A DNA stretch of 64,000 nt from Setophaga petechia (GCA_024362935.1 JANCRA010000176.1:1-64000), one strand, 5' to 3'. Positions 1 through 17,173 are shown, numbered from the stretch's first letter. Numbers and translations: made by a program. The notes: a model not told the origin generated them from the letters alone.

Positions 1-321
1 CAGGGGGATGGGGACACGGGGGATGCAGGGATTTGGGGACATGGGGGCACGGGGACTTTGGGGGACACAGGGATGCAGGGAAATGGGGACATGGGGGGAC
101 ACCAGGGGTACGGGGACATGGGGACACACAGGGACTCCACCAGGGACATGGGGGACACAGGGGACACCAGGGACATGGAGACACACAGGGAAATGTGGGA
201 CATGGGGACACACAGGGGACACCAGGCACAGACAGACAGAGGGAAGGACAGAACCACGGCCACCCCGTCCCTGTCCCTGCCCTGGGGACAGCAGGGGGGA
301 CACTCAGGGGGTGGCAGTGAC
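1..321 (-). repeat. CHKB intron 5 (partial), GGGGACA-rich array
   Basis: Positions 1-230 are degenerate GGGGACAC/GGGGACATGG repeats with interspersed GGATGCAGGG. The remainder up to the exon 5 donor is unremarkable GC-rich intron. The intron runs out of the window to the left. Confidence 0.7.
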
Positions 322-7158
<6,837 letters not shown>

Positions 7159-7313
7159 GGTCGCCCCTGCCCCGTCCCGCTCGGCCAGGGCGGCGCCCGG
7201 GCAGCCTCTAACCAATAACAACGCGATTTGCTGATTGACGGTTTAAACGACCAATAGAAAGACGTCTCGGGGAGGTGGCGCGTGCCCGGCAGCCAATGGG
7301 CGCACTCGGCGGG
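7159..7313. promoter_or_regulatory. Divergent CHKB / CYTH-gene promoter with three CCAAT boxes
   Basis: Only 155 bases separate the two start codons. CCAAT occurs at 7212-7216, 7251-7255 and 7293-7297, all on the plus strand, with ATTG-type inverted elements between them (GATTGACGG) and AGACGTCT near 7260. No TATA box is obvious; TTTAAA at 7242 is the only AT-rich element. Multiple CCAAT boxes without a TATA box suit a bidirectional NF-Y-type CpG-island promoter. The third box overlaps an upstream ATG at 7296, which argues for the ATG at 7314 as the CYTH start. Confidence 0.75.
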
Positions 7314-8399
7314 ATGCGGCGGAACGTGGAGGTGAAGGCGCGGCTGAGGGCGCGGGAGGAAGCGCTGAGGGCGGCCCTGAGGCTGCTGGGGCTGGGCCCG
7401 GTGTGCCCCGGGGCCGGGCAGGGAGCGCCCCAGGTGTGCCCCGGGGCCGGGCAGGGAGCGCCTCAGGTGTGCCCCGGGGCCGGGCAGGGAGCGCCCCAGG
7501 TGTGCCCCGGGGCCGGGCCGGGCACAGGTGAGGGGCAGAGACCGCCCCAGGTGTGCCCCGGGGCCGGGCCGGGCACAGGTGAGGGGCAGGAGCAGCCCCA
7601 GGTGTGCCCCGGGGCCGGGCAGGTGCTGCTCCAGACCGACACGTTCTTCCGGGTGCCGCGGGGGCGGCTCAAGCTGCGCCGGACACAGGTGAGGGGTGGC
7701 CGGAGGGGCTTGGCCCTGGCCCTGTGCTCACCTGGCCCCGTGCTCACCTGTCCCCCACCTGTGGCTGTCCCCAGGATGGCCGGGGGGAGCTGATTTTCTA
7801 CGAGCGCCCCGACAGCACCGGCCCCAAACTGTCCAAGTTCAGCATCACCCCCACGGCCGACCCCGAGGGGCTGCAGGTGAGCGGGGCTGGGGGCGACCTG
7901 GGGTCCATGTGCCACCTTGTCACACCCTGTGCCATCCCTGTCACTCCATGTGTCCCCGGGCGGTGCTGGCACGGGCCCTGGGCACTGTGGGATCCCTGTG
8001 CCATCCCTGTCACCCCCTGTCACCCCTGTCCCCTGTCCCCAGGCGGTGCTGTCGCAGTCCCTGGGCGTGCTGGGCACGGTGAGGAAGGAGCGGCTCCTGT
8101 TCCTGCTGGGCCAGACCCGGCTGCACCTGGACCGGGTGCAGGGGCTCGGGGACTTCCTGGAGCTGGAGGTGAGGGGACACAGGGGGAGTGGCACCCCGGG
8201 TGGCCCTGGGTGACCCTGGGTGGCCCCGGGTGACCCTGGGTGGCCGCAGGTGGTGCTGAGGCCGGAGCAGAGCGAGGAGGACGGGCAGCGCCTGGCACAG
8301 GAGCTGCTGCAGGAATTCGGGATTGGGGAGCAGGACCTCATCTCTGGGGCCTACCTGGATCTGCTGCTGGCACAGGGGGACAATGGGGACACCCCCTGA
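7314..8399 (+). CDS. CYTH-domain protein, class IV adenylyl cyclase/CyaB-like (complete, 4 exons)
   Basis: Exons 7314-7688, 7775-7876, 8043-8168 and 8250-8399 give 250 codons plus TGA, all in phase 0. CYTH proteins fold into a beta tunnel that binds polyphosphate or nucleotide substrates with metals. This subfamily is often annotated as putative CyaB adenylyl cyclase, but its vertebrate substrate is unknown to me. Signatures: MRRNVEVKARLR (the ExK strand), QTDTFFRVPRGRLKLR, LIFYERPDSTGPKLSKF, VRKERLLFLLGQTRLHLD, VQGLGDFLELEVVL, and the C-terminal LISGAYLDLLL. These follow the subfamily in order. A 74-residue in-frame repeat is inserted between the first helix and QTDTFF; without it the protein would be about 176 residues, near the usual size. 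The gene starts from the divergent promoter shared with CHKB. Confidence 0.92.
7401..7622 (+). repeat. In-frame coding minisatellite in the CYTH gene
   Basis: 222 bases (74 codons): three 33-bp units encoding VCPGAGQGAPQ, two 51-bp units encoding VCPGAGPGTGEGQ plus four variable residues, then a partial VCPGAGQ before VLLQTDTFF. Every unit is a multiple of three, so the frame is preserved. The longer units contain CACAGGTGAGG, a perfect splice-donor lookalike, and the true exon 1 donor at 7688 (ACACAG/GTGAGG) shows the same string. Confidence 0.93.
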
Positions 8400-9370
8400 G
8401 CCACCCCCTGGCTGGCCAGGGACAGCAGGCATGGGGACCTGGTGGCTGTGCCCACCTTGTAAACACACTGTGCCATCCCATAAACACACTGTGCCTTGTC
8501 CCACCCCATAAAACACCATGTACCCCCCAAGGACACCCTAAACCCCTCCATGGACACCCTGTGCCTTGTCCCACCCCATAAACACACTGTGCCCCCATGG
8601 ATGCCCTGTTCTCACCCAATAAACACCCTGTGCCCACCCCATGGACACCCTGTACTCCTATGGACACCCTAAACCCCTCCATGGACCTTGTCCCACCCCA
8701 TAAAAACCCTGTACCCCTATGGACACCCTAAACCCCTCCATGTACCTTGTCCCACCCCATAAACACCCTGTACCCCTGTGGACACCCTAAATCCCTCCAT
8801 GGACACCCTATACCTTCTCCCACCCCATAAACACCCTGTGCCCACCCCACAGACACCCCCAGCCCCATAATGCCCCCCAGAAACCCCATACCCACCTCAC
8901 AGACACCCCCTGCCCTGTCCCACCCCACAGGCACCCTGTGTCCACCCCACAGACACCCCCAGCCCCATAATGCCCCCCAGAAACCCCATACCCACCCCAC
9001 AGACACCCCCAGCCCCAAACACCCCCTATAAACCCCACACTGCCCCATAGCCACCGTGTCCCCCTGCCCACAGTCACCCTGTCCCCCCCGTGGCCACCGT
9101 GTCCCCCTGCTCATGGTCACCCTGTCCCCCCGTGGCCACCGTGTCCCCCTGCTCATGGTCACCGTGTCCCCCTGCTCATGGTCACCCTGTCCCCCTGCTC
9201 ATGGTCACCGTGTCCCCCTGCCCACGGTCACCCTGTCCCCCTGCTCATGGTCACCGTGTCCCCCTGCCCACTGTCACCCTGTCCCCCTGCTCATGGCCAC
9301 CGTGTCCCCCCATGGTCACTGTGTCCCCCCGTGGTCACTCTGTCCCCCTGCTCGTGGTCCCCAATAAACT
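8400..9370 (+). repeat. CYTH gene 3' flank: CATAAA array, then 23-bp array
   Basis: From 8450 to about 9050 the sequence repeats CACCCCATAAACACCCTGT-like units, many holding CATAAA and one AATAAA (8618-8623), so the 3'UTR is a string of polyadenylation-signal-like hexamers. From 9050 to 9360 follows a 23-bp array built on GTCACCGTGTCCCCCTGCTC. It ends at another AATAAA (9363-9368). Which signal is used cannot be told. Confidence 0.85.
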
Positions 9371-9790
9371 CCGTGCCCGCCCCGTGTCCGTGCCCAGCTG
9401 TGCCCGTTGCTGGGGTCACCCTGTCCCCCCCGTGTGACATTCCCGGCTCAGGGGTGGCAGCGATGCCCGTCCCCAATCCCGGATTATGTCCAGAGCCTCG
9501 GGGGGGGCCGGGGGTAACAGATGGGTGACGGGGGGTGGTGGCATCTGTGCCAGCTGCTGCTGCTGCTGCTGCTGCCACCCTGGGGGAATTGAGGCTGGAA
9601 AATCCCCTGGGATTGATCCAGAGGGGCAAGGCCACCCTCCGTGTCCCCAAGTGCCACATCTGTGGGACTGGAAACCCCTCTGAGGATGGTGATCCCAAAC
9701 CTTTTCTGGGAGTTTTCCCAAATTTTCCAAAGGTGGCCCTGGTGAGGCCCCAGGCAGAATCCTGGAGAGCCCTGGAGGGGCTGGAATGGG
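9371..9790. other. Spacer with short CTG run
   Basis: Mostly unique GC-rich sequence with seven CTG triplets near 9554-9574. A plus-strand open frame reads KCHICGTG and similar, but it shows no family resemblance and no splice context. No gene is supported. Confidence 0.5.
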
Positions 9791-10260
9791 GCCAGGAAGG
9801 GAACAGGGCTGGGAAGGGCTGGAAAATTCCAGAGGGATTTGGGAGGGGACTGGAAAACTCCAGAGGGGTTTGGGATTTGGGGTGGAAAACTCCAGAGGGG
9901 TTTGGGGTTTGGGCTGGAAACTCCAGTGGGATTTGGGATTAGGGCTGGAAAATTCCAGAGAGATTTGGGAGGGGACTGGAAAACTCCAGAGGGATTTGGG
10001 ATTTGGGCTGGAAAACTCCAGAGGGATTTGGGGTTTGGGCTGGAAAACTCCAGAGGGACTTGGGAAAACTCTGGAACAGTTTGGGATTTGGGCTGGAAAA
10101 CGCTGGAGTGATTTGGGAAAGGTCTGGAAAACTCCAGAGGGGTTTGGGAGGGGGCTGGAAAACTCCAGAGGGATTTGGGAGGGGACTGGAAAACTCTGGA
10201 GGGGTTTGGGGTTTGGGCTGGAAAGCTCCAGAGGGGTTTGGGATTTGGGCTCAGCCTGGA
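9790..10260. repeat. 32-bp minisatellite (GGAAAACTCCAGAGGG)
   Basis: About 14 copies of a ~32-bp unit, CTGGAAAACTCCAGAGGG plus GTTTGGGATTTGGG, with some copies extended by GGGAGGGGA. Confidence 0.9.
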
Positions 10261-10890
10261 GCAGAGGCGGCTCCGGGGCTCCTTTGGGACGGGCTCTGGC
10301 TCATCCCGGGATTCTCAGGGAAGCTTCTGGAAGGCCCAGGCTGCCCCAGGGTCCCTCATTCCCAAGGATTTCCCTTTGCTCCCAGATTTCCATTGGGCCT
10401 GGGCTGGGCTCGGGGCTGGGCCGTGCTGGGCACTCCTGGATCCGGGATTTCCCAGCTTTGGCTTTTCCTCTTCCAAAGGGAAATTCCTTTTTTTTTTGGT
10501 GGAATCTCAGCTCCAGCTGCTCCAGCTGCTGCTCCATGAGCTGATGTTCCATGTTGGGGTGGGAAGTGGTGGGGGTTGGATGTGGAGAGGGGCTGGGATT
10601 TGGGGATTTGGGGATTTGGGAATGAGGAGACCCCACGGCTCCATGGGAAGGGTTCAGATGGAAGTGAGAGGGATGAGGAAAACTTGGGATAAGAAGAGCA
10701 GGAAGGATTGAATGGATGGATTTTCCTCAGGCTGGGTTGTCCCAGTGGGAATTTCTCCCATTTTTCAGAGCTTTTGTGTGTCTGGGTGGATCCTCTGGAT
10801 CCATTTGGGGAGCAGAAGCTTTGGGATCAGCCCAGGGTAGAATTCCCAGATGCTGGGAATGGAAACACTTGGAAAACTTCCTGGGCTGTG
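10261..10890. other. Low-copy spacer, no gene seen
   Basis: GC-moderate sequence with a nine-T run near 10490 and GGATTTGGGGATTTGG near 10600. No exon-like segment or family match was recognised on either strand. Confidence 0.45.
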
Positions 10891-10990
10891 CCCGTGGGAT
10901 CTCCTGGATACCGGGGGATCCTCGGGATGAGCTGGGAGGTCCTTCCAACCCAAAGCTCACCAGGATTTGGGAATTGTGGAATCCTTGCCC
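10890..10990 (+). mobile_element. CR1 LINE 3'-end remnant
   Basis: GGAGGTCCTTCCAACCCAAA at about 10939 matches the conserved 3' terminus of avian CR1 elements just before the terminal octamer. The upstream portion is too diverged to delimit. Confidence 0.5.
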
Positions 10991-11189
10991 ATGGAATGCC
11001 GGCAGTGCCTCGGGAAGGGCCCCCGAGCCCCCCAGGGATCCGTGCAGGGACAGCCCGGGCACAGTGGGATGTGCCCCGGGCTGGGGGCCAGGGCAGCTCT
11101 GCTGGGAGCGGGGCAGGGGTCGGGAATGTCCTCCTGGCCCTGCCCAGCTCCTGCCAGGAGCCAGCGGGGATCGGGATCTGCTGCAGGAA

Positions 11190-11440
11190 TGAGCCCCAGG
11201 AACAGAGGGAGCGGCCCCAGCCTGGGCCAGGGCAGGCCCAGCTCCCGGATTTGGGATCGTTTTCCATGGAAAGGGGGTCAGGCCTTGGCAGGGGCTGCCC
11301 AGGGAGCTTTGGAGTCCCATCCCTGGAGGTGTCCAAGGAATTCCTGGATGTGGCACTCGGGGCTCTGGTGGGGATCGGGCCCAGCTTGGATTGGTGACCT
11401 TGGAATTCTTTCCCAACCTCAATAATCTGGGAATTCTGTG
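11190..11440 (+). mobile_element. CR1 LINE 3' end, copy A
   Basis: GGCTGCCCAGGGAG, CATCCCTGGAGGTGTCCAAG, GATGTGGCACTCGG and TTCTTTCCCAACCTCAATAA occur in the order of the avian CR1 3' region, ending ATTCTGTG. The element is 5'-truncated, as is usual for CR1. Confidence 0.85.
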
Positions 11441-11725
11441 CTCACACCCCCTTGAGAATCCCCAGCACATCCCGGTTATCCAGGGAATGAGCCCTGGGAA
11501 AAGAGGGAGCAGCCTCAGCCTGGGCCAATGGGGATATTTGGGATCATTTTCCATGGAAAGGGGTCAGGCCTTGGCAGGGGCTGCCCAGGGAGGTTTGGAT
11601 TCCCATCCCTGGAGGTGTCCAAGGAATTCCTGGAGGTGACACTGGTGGGGATGGGGCCCAGCTTGGACTTGGTGACCTTGGAATTCTTTCCCAGCCTCAT
11701 TAATGTGGGAATTGTGTGCTCAGAC
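11440..11725 (+). mobile_element. CR1 3' end, tandem copy B
   Basis: A second copy of the same CR1 3' end (GGCTGCCCAGGGAGG, CATCCCTGGAGGTGTCCAAG) sits about 290 bp after copy A. It is preceded by CTTGAGAATCCCCAGCACAT, which also precedes copy C. The shared flank shows local tandem duplication rather than a new insertion. Confidence 0.85.
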
Positions 11726-11880
11726 CCTCTTGAGAATCCCCAGCACATCCCGGTTATCCAGGGAATGAGCCCTGGGAAAAGAGGGAGCGGCCTCAGCCTG
11801 GGCCAATGGGGATATTTGGGATCATTTTCCATGGAAAGGGGTCAGGCCTTGGCAGGGGTCAGAGGAATCCCAGAAAATCC
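11725..11880 (+). mobile_element. CR1 3' end, truncated copy C
   Basis: Third repeat of the duplicated segment: CTTGAGAATCCCCAGCACAT, then GGGAATGAGCCCTGGG and CATGGAAAGGGGTCAGGCCT. It breaks off after GGCAGGGGTCAG, before the CR1 core. Confidence 0.75.
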
Positions 11881-12109
11881 GGAGCAGGATCCCAAAGGAG
11901 CATCGAGCCCAGCTTGTCCTTGGAAATCCTTTGAAGTCCCTTAAAGCCACAATTCCCACTGGGAGTTTGGGAATCCCTGGGCTTGGGAAGACCCTGCTTG
12001 GTTTTTAGGGAACGTTTTCCCTGTGGAATGGGGGTCAAACAACCTGTAGGGAGCTGCTGGAACCCCAAATCCCGGCTGGGGCAGGGCTGTGTCCCAAAAT
12101 CCCAAAGGA

Positions 12110-12575
12110 ACGAAGGTGGGAATGGGAATGTTGGGATTGAGATGGGAATGGGAATGTTGGGATTGGGATGGGAATGGGAATGTTGGGATGGAAACTGGGA
12201 ATGGGAATGTTGGGATGGAAACTGGGAATGTTGGGATGGAAACTGGGAATGGGGATGTTGGGGTGAAGATGGGAATGGGAATGTTGGGATGGAAACTGGG
12301 AATGGGAATGTTGGGATTGAGATGGGAATAGGAATGTTGGGATTGAGATGGGAATAGGAATGTTGGGATGGAAACTGGGGATGTTGGGGTGGATGGGAAT
12401 GTTGGGGTGGAAACTGGGAATGGGAATGTTGGGATTGAGGTGGGAATGGGAATATTGGTGGGAATGTGAATGAGAATGTTGGGGTGAAGATGGGAGTGGG
12501 AAAGGGGTGAAAACTGGGAATGTTGGGTTGGAAACTGGGAATGGGGATGTTGGAATGGGTGGGAATGGGAATGTT
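12110..12575. repeat. 28-bp minisatellite GGGAATGTTGGGATGGAAAC
   Basis: About 16 copies of a ~28-bp unit mixing GGGAATGTTGGGATGGAAAC with GGGATTGAGAT variants. It grades directly into the GATG satellite; GGGATGGATGG is the junction form, so the tetramer probably grew out of this array. Confidence 0.9.
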
Positions 12576-14475
12576 GGGATGGATGGATGGATGGATGGAT
12601 GATGGATGGATGGATGGATGGATGGATGGATGATGGATGGATGGATGATGGATGGATGATGGATGGATGGATGGATGATGGATGGATGGATGGATGGATG
12701 GATGGATGGATGATGGATGGATGATGGATGGATGGATGATGGATGATGGATGGATGGATGGATGGATGGATGGATGGATGGATGGATGATGGATGGATGG
12801 ATGATGGATGATGGATGATGGATGATGGATGGATGATGGATGGATGATGGATGATGGATGATGGATGATGGATGGATGATGGATGGATGATGGATGGATG
12901 GATGATGGATGATGGATGGATGATGGATGGATGGATGGATGGATGGATGGATGATGGATGGATGATGGATGGATGATGGATGGATGGATGATGGATGATG
13001 GATGGATGGATGGATGGATGGATGATGGATGGATGATGGATGGATGGATGGATGATGGATGGATGGATGATGGATGGATGATGGATGGATGGATGATGGA
13101 TGATGGATGGATGGATGGATGGATGGATGATGGATGGATGATGGATGATGGATGGATGATGGATGGATGGATGATGGATGGATGGATGGATGGATGGATG
13201 GATGATGGATGATGGATGGATGATGGATGGATGGATGATGGATGGATGGATGGATGATGGATGGATGGATGATGGATGATGGATGATGATGATGGATGGA
13301 TGGATGGATGATGGATGGATGGATGATGGATGGATGATGGATGATGGATGGATGGATGGATGATGGATGGATGGATGATGGATGATGGATGATGGATGAT
13401 GGATGGATGGATGGATGGATGATGGATGGATGATGGATGGATGATGGATGGATGGATGATGGATGGATGATGGATGGATGATGGATGGATGATGGATGGA
13501 TGGATGATGGATGATGGATGGATGGATGATGGATGATGGATGGATGGATGGATGATGGATGGATGGATGATGGATGATGGATGGATGGATGATGGATGAT
13601 GGATGGATGGATGGATGGATGGATGGATGGATGGATGGATGATAGATGATGGATGGATGGATGATGGATGATGGATGGATGGATGATGGATGATGGATGA
13701 TGGATGGATGGATGGATGATGGATGGATGGATGATGATGGATGATGGATGATGGATGATGGATGGATGATGGATGATGGGATGATGGATGATGGATGGAT
13801 GATGGATGGATGATGGATGGATGATGGAGGATGGATGATGGATGGATGATGGATGGATGGATGGATGATGGGATGGATGGATGATGGATGGATGATGGGA
13901 TGATGGATGATGGATGGATGATGGATGGATGGATGGATGGATGATGGATGATGGATGGATGATGGATGGATGATGATGGTATGGATGATGGATGGATGAT
14001 GGATGGAGGTGGATGATGGATGGATGGATGGATGGATGATGGATGATGGATGGATGGATGATGGATGATGGATGATGGATGATGGATGGATGATGGATGG
14101 ATGATGGATGGATGATGGATGGATGGATGATGGATGGATGATGGATGGATGGATGGATGATGGATGATGGATGATGGATGGATGATGGATGATGGATGAT
14201 GGATGGATGATGGATGGATGGATGGATGATGGATGATGGATGGGATGATGGATTGGATGGTTGGATGGATGGATGGATGGATGGATGATGGATGGATGGA
14301 TGGATGGATGATGGATGGATGGATGGATGATGGATGGATGGATGGATGATGGATGGATGGATGGATGATGGATGGATGGATGGATGGATGATGGATGGAT
14401 GGATGGATGGATGGATGGATGATGGATGGATGGATGGATGATGGATGGATGGATGGATGATGGATGGATGGGAAT
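12570..14475. repeat. 1.9-kb GATG/GAT satellite
   Basis: Nearly pure mixture of GATG (GGAT) tetramers and GAT trimers, in blocks such as (GGAT)n then GATGAT. Because the block lengths vary, all three minus-strand frames stay open for hundreds of codons of His/Pro/Ser/Ile; these are not genes. A few point changes mark older parts (GATAGATG near 13642, GATTGGATGGTTGG near 14250). Confidence 0.97.
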
Positions 14476-14624
14476 GTTGGGAGGGTTTGGAATGGGGATG
14501 TTGGGATGGATGGGAATTTTGGCAAGAGGCACAGGCAGGAGTGGGCCATGGGGACAGTTGGGGTGCCCTGGGTGTCCCCTGGGCCCTGTGGTGGCACCAA
14601 AGTGGCCTCAGCTTTGCTTGGGGA

Positions 14625-15070
14625 CATGGGGGACACTGAGAGTGTGGGGATACAGAGGGAATTTGGGGCACAAGGGGGGACACTGAGGGTGTGGGGACAC
14701 AGGGGGCACTAGGGGAACTGAGGGATACAGGGGTGGCACTGATGGAATTGGGGACACAGGGGTGGCACTGCCGGGTATTGGGGGACGGGGGGGGAGACAC
14801 CAAGGGAATTGGGGGACACAAGAGTGGCACTGAGGGAATTGAGGACCAAGGGGGGACACTGAGGGAATGGGGGACACAGAGGGGGACACTGAGGGAGTTG
14901 GGGACACAGGGGTGGCACTGCGGGAATTGGGGACACGGGGGCACTGAGGGAATGGGGGACACACGGGGACACTGAGGGAACTGGGAGACATAGGGGTGGC
15001 AGTGCGGGAGTTGGGGACACAGGGGTGGCACTGAGGGAATGGGGGACACACGGGGACACTGAGGGACCCC
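14625..15070. repeat. ~30-bp GGGGACACAGGGGTGGCACTG array
   Basis: About 15 degenerate copies of GGGGACAC, GGGGTGGCACTG and AGGGAATTG blocks. A short CpG-rich unique stretch follows at 15080-15290 with no recognisable exon. Confidence 0.88.
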
Positions 15071-15289
15071 ACATCCCACGGGTGGGCAGTGCGCGGGTCC
15101 CACTGCCCGCGCCCCGAACTGGGACCGTCCCTGGTGTCCCCTCCCCTCTCTCCGGTGTCCCCTGGGGCCACCAGCGGCGGCCGCTGTCCGGGGCCGGTGT
15201 CAGCACCAGGGACAGCTCCGCTCGCGGGCCCTGCTTCCGCTCCCGGCGCCGCTCAGCGACCCTACAGAGCGACCCCATACAGGGTCCGA

Positions 15290-16260
15290 TCCCCTATAGG
15301 GCCCTGACCCCCTCATAGGCTCCCCCCAGATCCCCTATAGACCCTCTATAGACCCCCGATCCCCTATTGACCCCTGACCCCCTGTACTTTGCTACCACTC
15401 CACACACAGCTCCTGTCCCCTCTTACCGACCCCACAGACCCCCCGAGCCCTTATGGATCCCTCAGCACCCCTACAGAGCTTCGGGATCCCCTACAGACCC
15501 CCCCGATCCCCTTTAGCCCCTCTGCCCCCCATCCAGCCCCTGATCCCCTCCCGCGCGTTCAGCACCTCGGACAGCTCCGCTCCGGCCCTGTCACCGCCCG
15601 ACAGAGCCCGCGACCCCTGATCCCCTGTAAACAGCCCTGACCCCCCTACAGACCCCCCGACAACCCTGTAAACAGCCCTGACCCCACTACAGACCCCCCC
15701 CACCACTCTGTAAACCGCCCTGACCCCCCTAAAGACCCCCCGACCACCCTGTAAACCGCCCTGACCCACTGCAGACCCCCCGACCACCCTGTAAACCGCC
15801 CTGACCCCCTACAGACCCCCCGACCACCCTCTAAACGGTCCTGACCCCCTACAGACCCCCTGACCACCCTATAAACCGCCCTGACCCACTGCAGACCCCC
15901 CGACCACCCTATGGACCCCCAGACCACCCTGTAAACTGCCCTGCCACACTAAAGAGCCCGTAACCACCCTATGGACCCCCTGACCACCCTGTAAACCGCC
16001 CTGCCCCACTGCAGACTCCCCGACCACCCTATAAACCGGCCTGGCCCACTAAAGAGCCCCTGACCACCCTATGGACCCCCTGACCACCCTATAAACCGCC
16101 CTGCCCCGCTATAGAACCCCCAAAACCCCGATAGACCTCCTGACCACCCTATAAACACTCTGGCCTCGCTATAGACCCTCGACCCCTCCTATAGATGCCA
16201 CTATAAAACCCCTGATGTCCTACAGACCCTACTGACCCCCCGTCCCTACAGATCCCCCTG
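15290..16260. repeat. ~40-bp array ACAGACCCCCCGACCACC
   Basis: Repeats of CCCTGACCCCCTACAGACC, CCCCGACCACCC and TGTAAACCG with a period near 40 bp in the centre. Before 15640 the units are shorter (CCCCTATAGACCC). Confidence 0.88.
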
Positions 16261-16324
16261 TCCCCACCCCCGATCCGACCCCTTCCTGCCCCTCCCGGTC
16301 CCAGCTGATCCCACCCCATCCCAA

Positions 16325-16515
16325 AGCCCCTTCCCTTCCCTTCCCTTCCCTTCCCTTCCCTTCCCTTCCCTTCCCTTCCCTTCCCTTCCCTTCCCTTCCC
16401 TTCCCTTCCCTTCCCTTCCCTTCCCTTCCCTTCCCTTCCCTTCCCTTCCCTTCCCTTCCCTTCCCTTCCCTTCCCTTCCCTTCCCTTCCCTTCCCTTCCC
16501 TTCCCTTCCCTTCCC
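16325..16515. repeat. (CCCTT)n / (AAGGG)n pentanucleotide array
   Basis: About 190 bases of essentially pure CCCTT, roughly 37 units, which is AAGGG on the minus strand. It lies about 660 bp upstream of the MAPK8IP2 start codon. A homopurine/homopyrimidine tract of this length can form triplex or G-quadruplex structures. Confidence 0.97.
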
Positions 16516-16649
16516 TCTTTCCCCTCCCCTCAGGAGATTCCCCCCCCCGCCCACCCAGGACCACTCCCCATTCCCTCCCTATCCCACCCCCATTCCCAGA
16601 ACTCCCCCAATCCCATCCCACACCCCCAGACCCCTCCTTCTCCAGACCC

Positions 16650-16880
16650 CCTGGACCGCCCCTCATCCCATCCCACCCCATCCCACCCGATCTGATCCCA
16701 CCCCATCCCATCCCACCCGATCTGATCCCACCCCATCCCATCCCACCCCATCCCTCCCATCCCACCCATCCCATCCCACCCCATCCTATCCCATCCCACC
16801 CCATCCCATCCCACCCATGCCATCCCACCCCATCCCATCCCACCCGATCTGGTCCCACCCCATCCCACCCCACCACACCC
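16650..16880. repeat. CATCCCATCCCACC array
   Basis: Degenerate CCCATCCCATCCCACC units with CCGATCTGATCCCA variants, a period of about 5 within 20-30 bp higher-order blocks. Polypyrimidine on the plus strand. Confidence 0.88.
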
Positions 16881-17173
16881 CATAACCCCCTCCCCGTCCC
16901 TCCCTCCCTCCCGCCGCCCCCGCCCCTCCCGGCTCCTCCCTCTCCCCCCGTTTATCCCGCAGCTCCTCCCGCCCCTCTCCCCCCGTTTTCCCGCAGCTCC
17001 TCCTCCCTCTCCCCCCGTTCATCCCGCAGCTCCTCCCGCCCCCCGTTCCCCCCCCGTTCGTTCCCGCGGCTCCTCCCGCCCCCCGCCGCTCCCCCGCCGC
17101 TCCCGCAGCTCCTCCCGCCGCTCCCCCCCCGCTCCCGCAGCTCCGCAGTCCGGCGCAGCCCCGGCCGGAGAAA
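16880..17173 (+). promoter_or_regulatory. MAPK8IP2 promoter / 5'UTR, CpG- and CTCC-rich
   Basis: The 290 bases before the start codon repeat CCCGCAGCTCCTCCC with CCCCCCGTT spacers, about five times. They are rich in CpG and Sp1-type GGGCGG complements, with no TATA box. The start context GAGAAAATGG has A at -3 and G at +4. The transcription start cannot be placed from sequence alone. Confidence 0.6.

Noticed and set aside
9554..9700. CTG run plus KCHICGTG frame as a zinc-finger exon
   Set aside because: Single CxxC without a partner, no splice sites, and CR1/minisatellite surroundings.
12570..14475. CRISPR-like spaced repeats
   Set aside because: Arrays are contiguous with no unique spacers, and the genome is eukaryotic.
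11859..15103. Minus-strand open frames up to ~1000 codons rich in His/Pro/Ser/Ile
   Set aside because: They exist in all frames because GATG/GAT units rarely make stops; no splice, start or family evidence.
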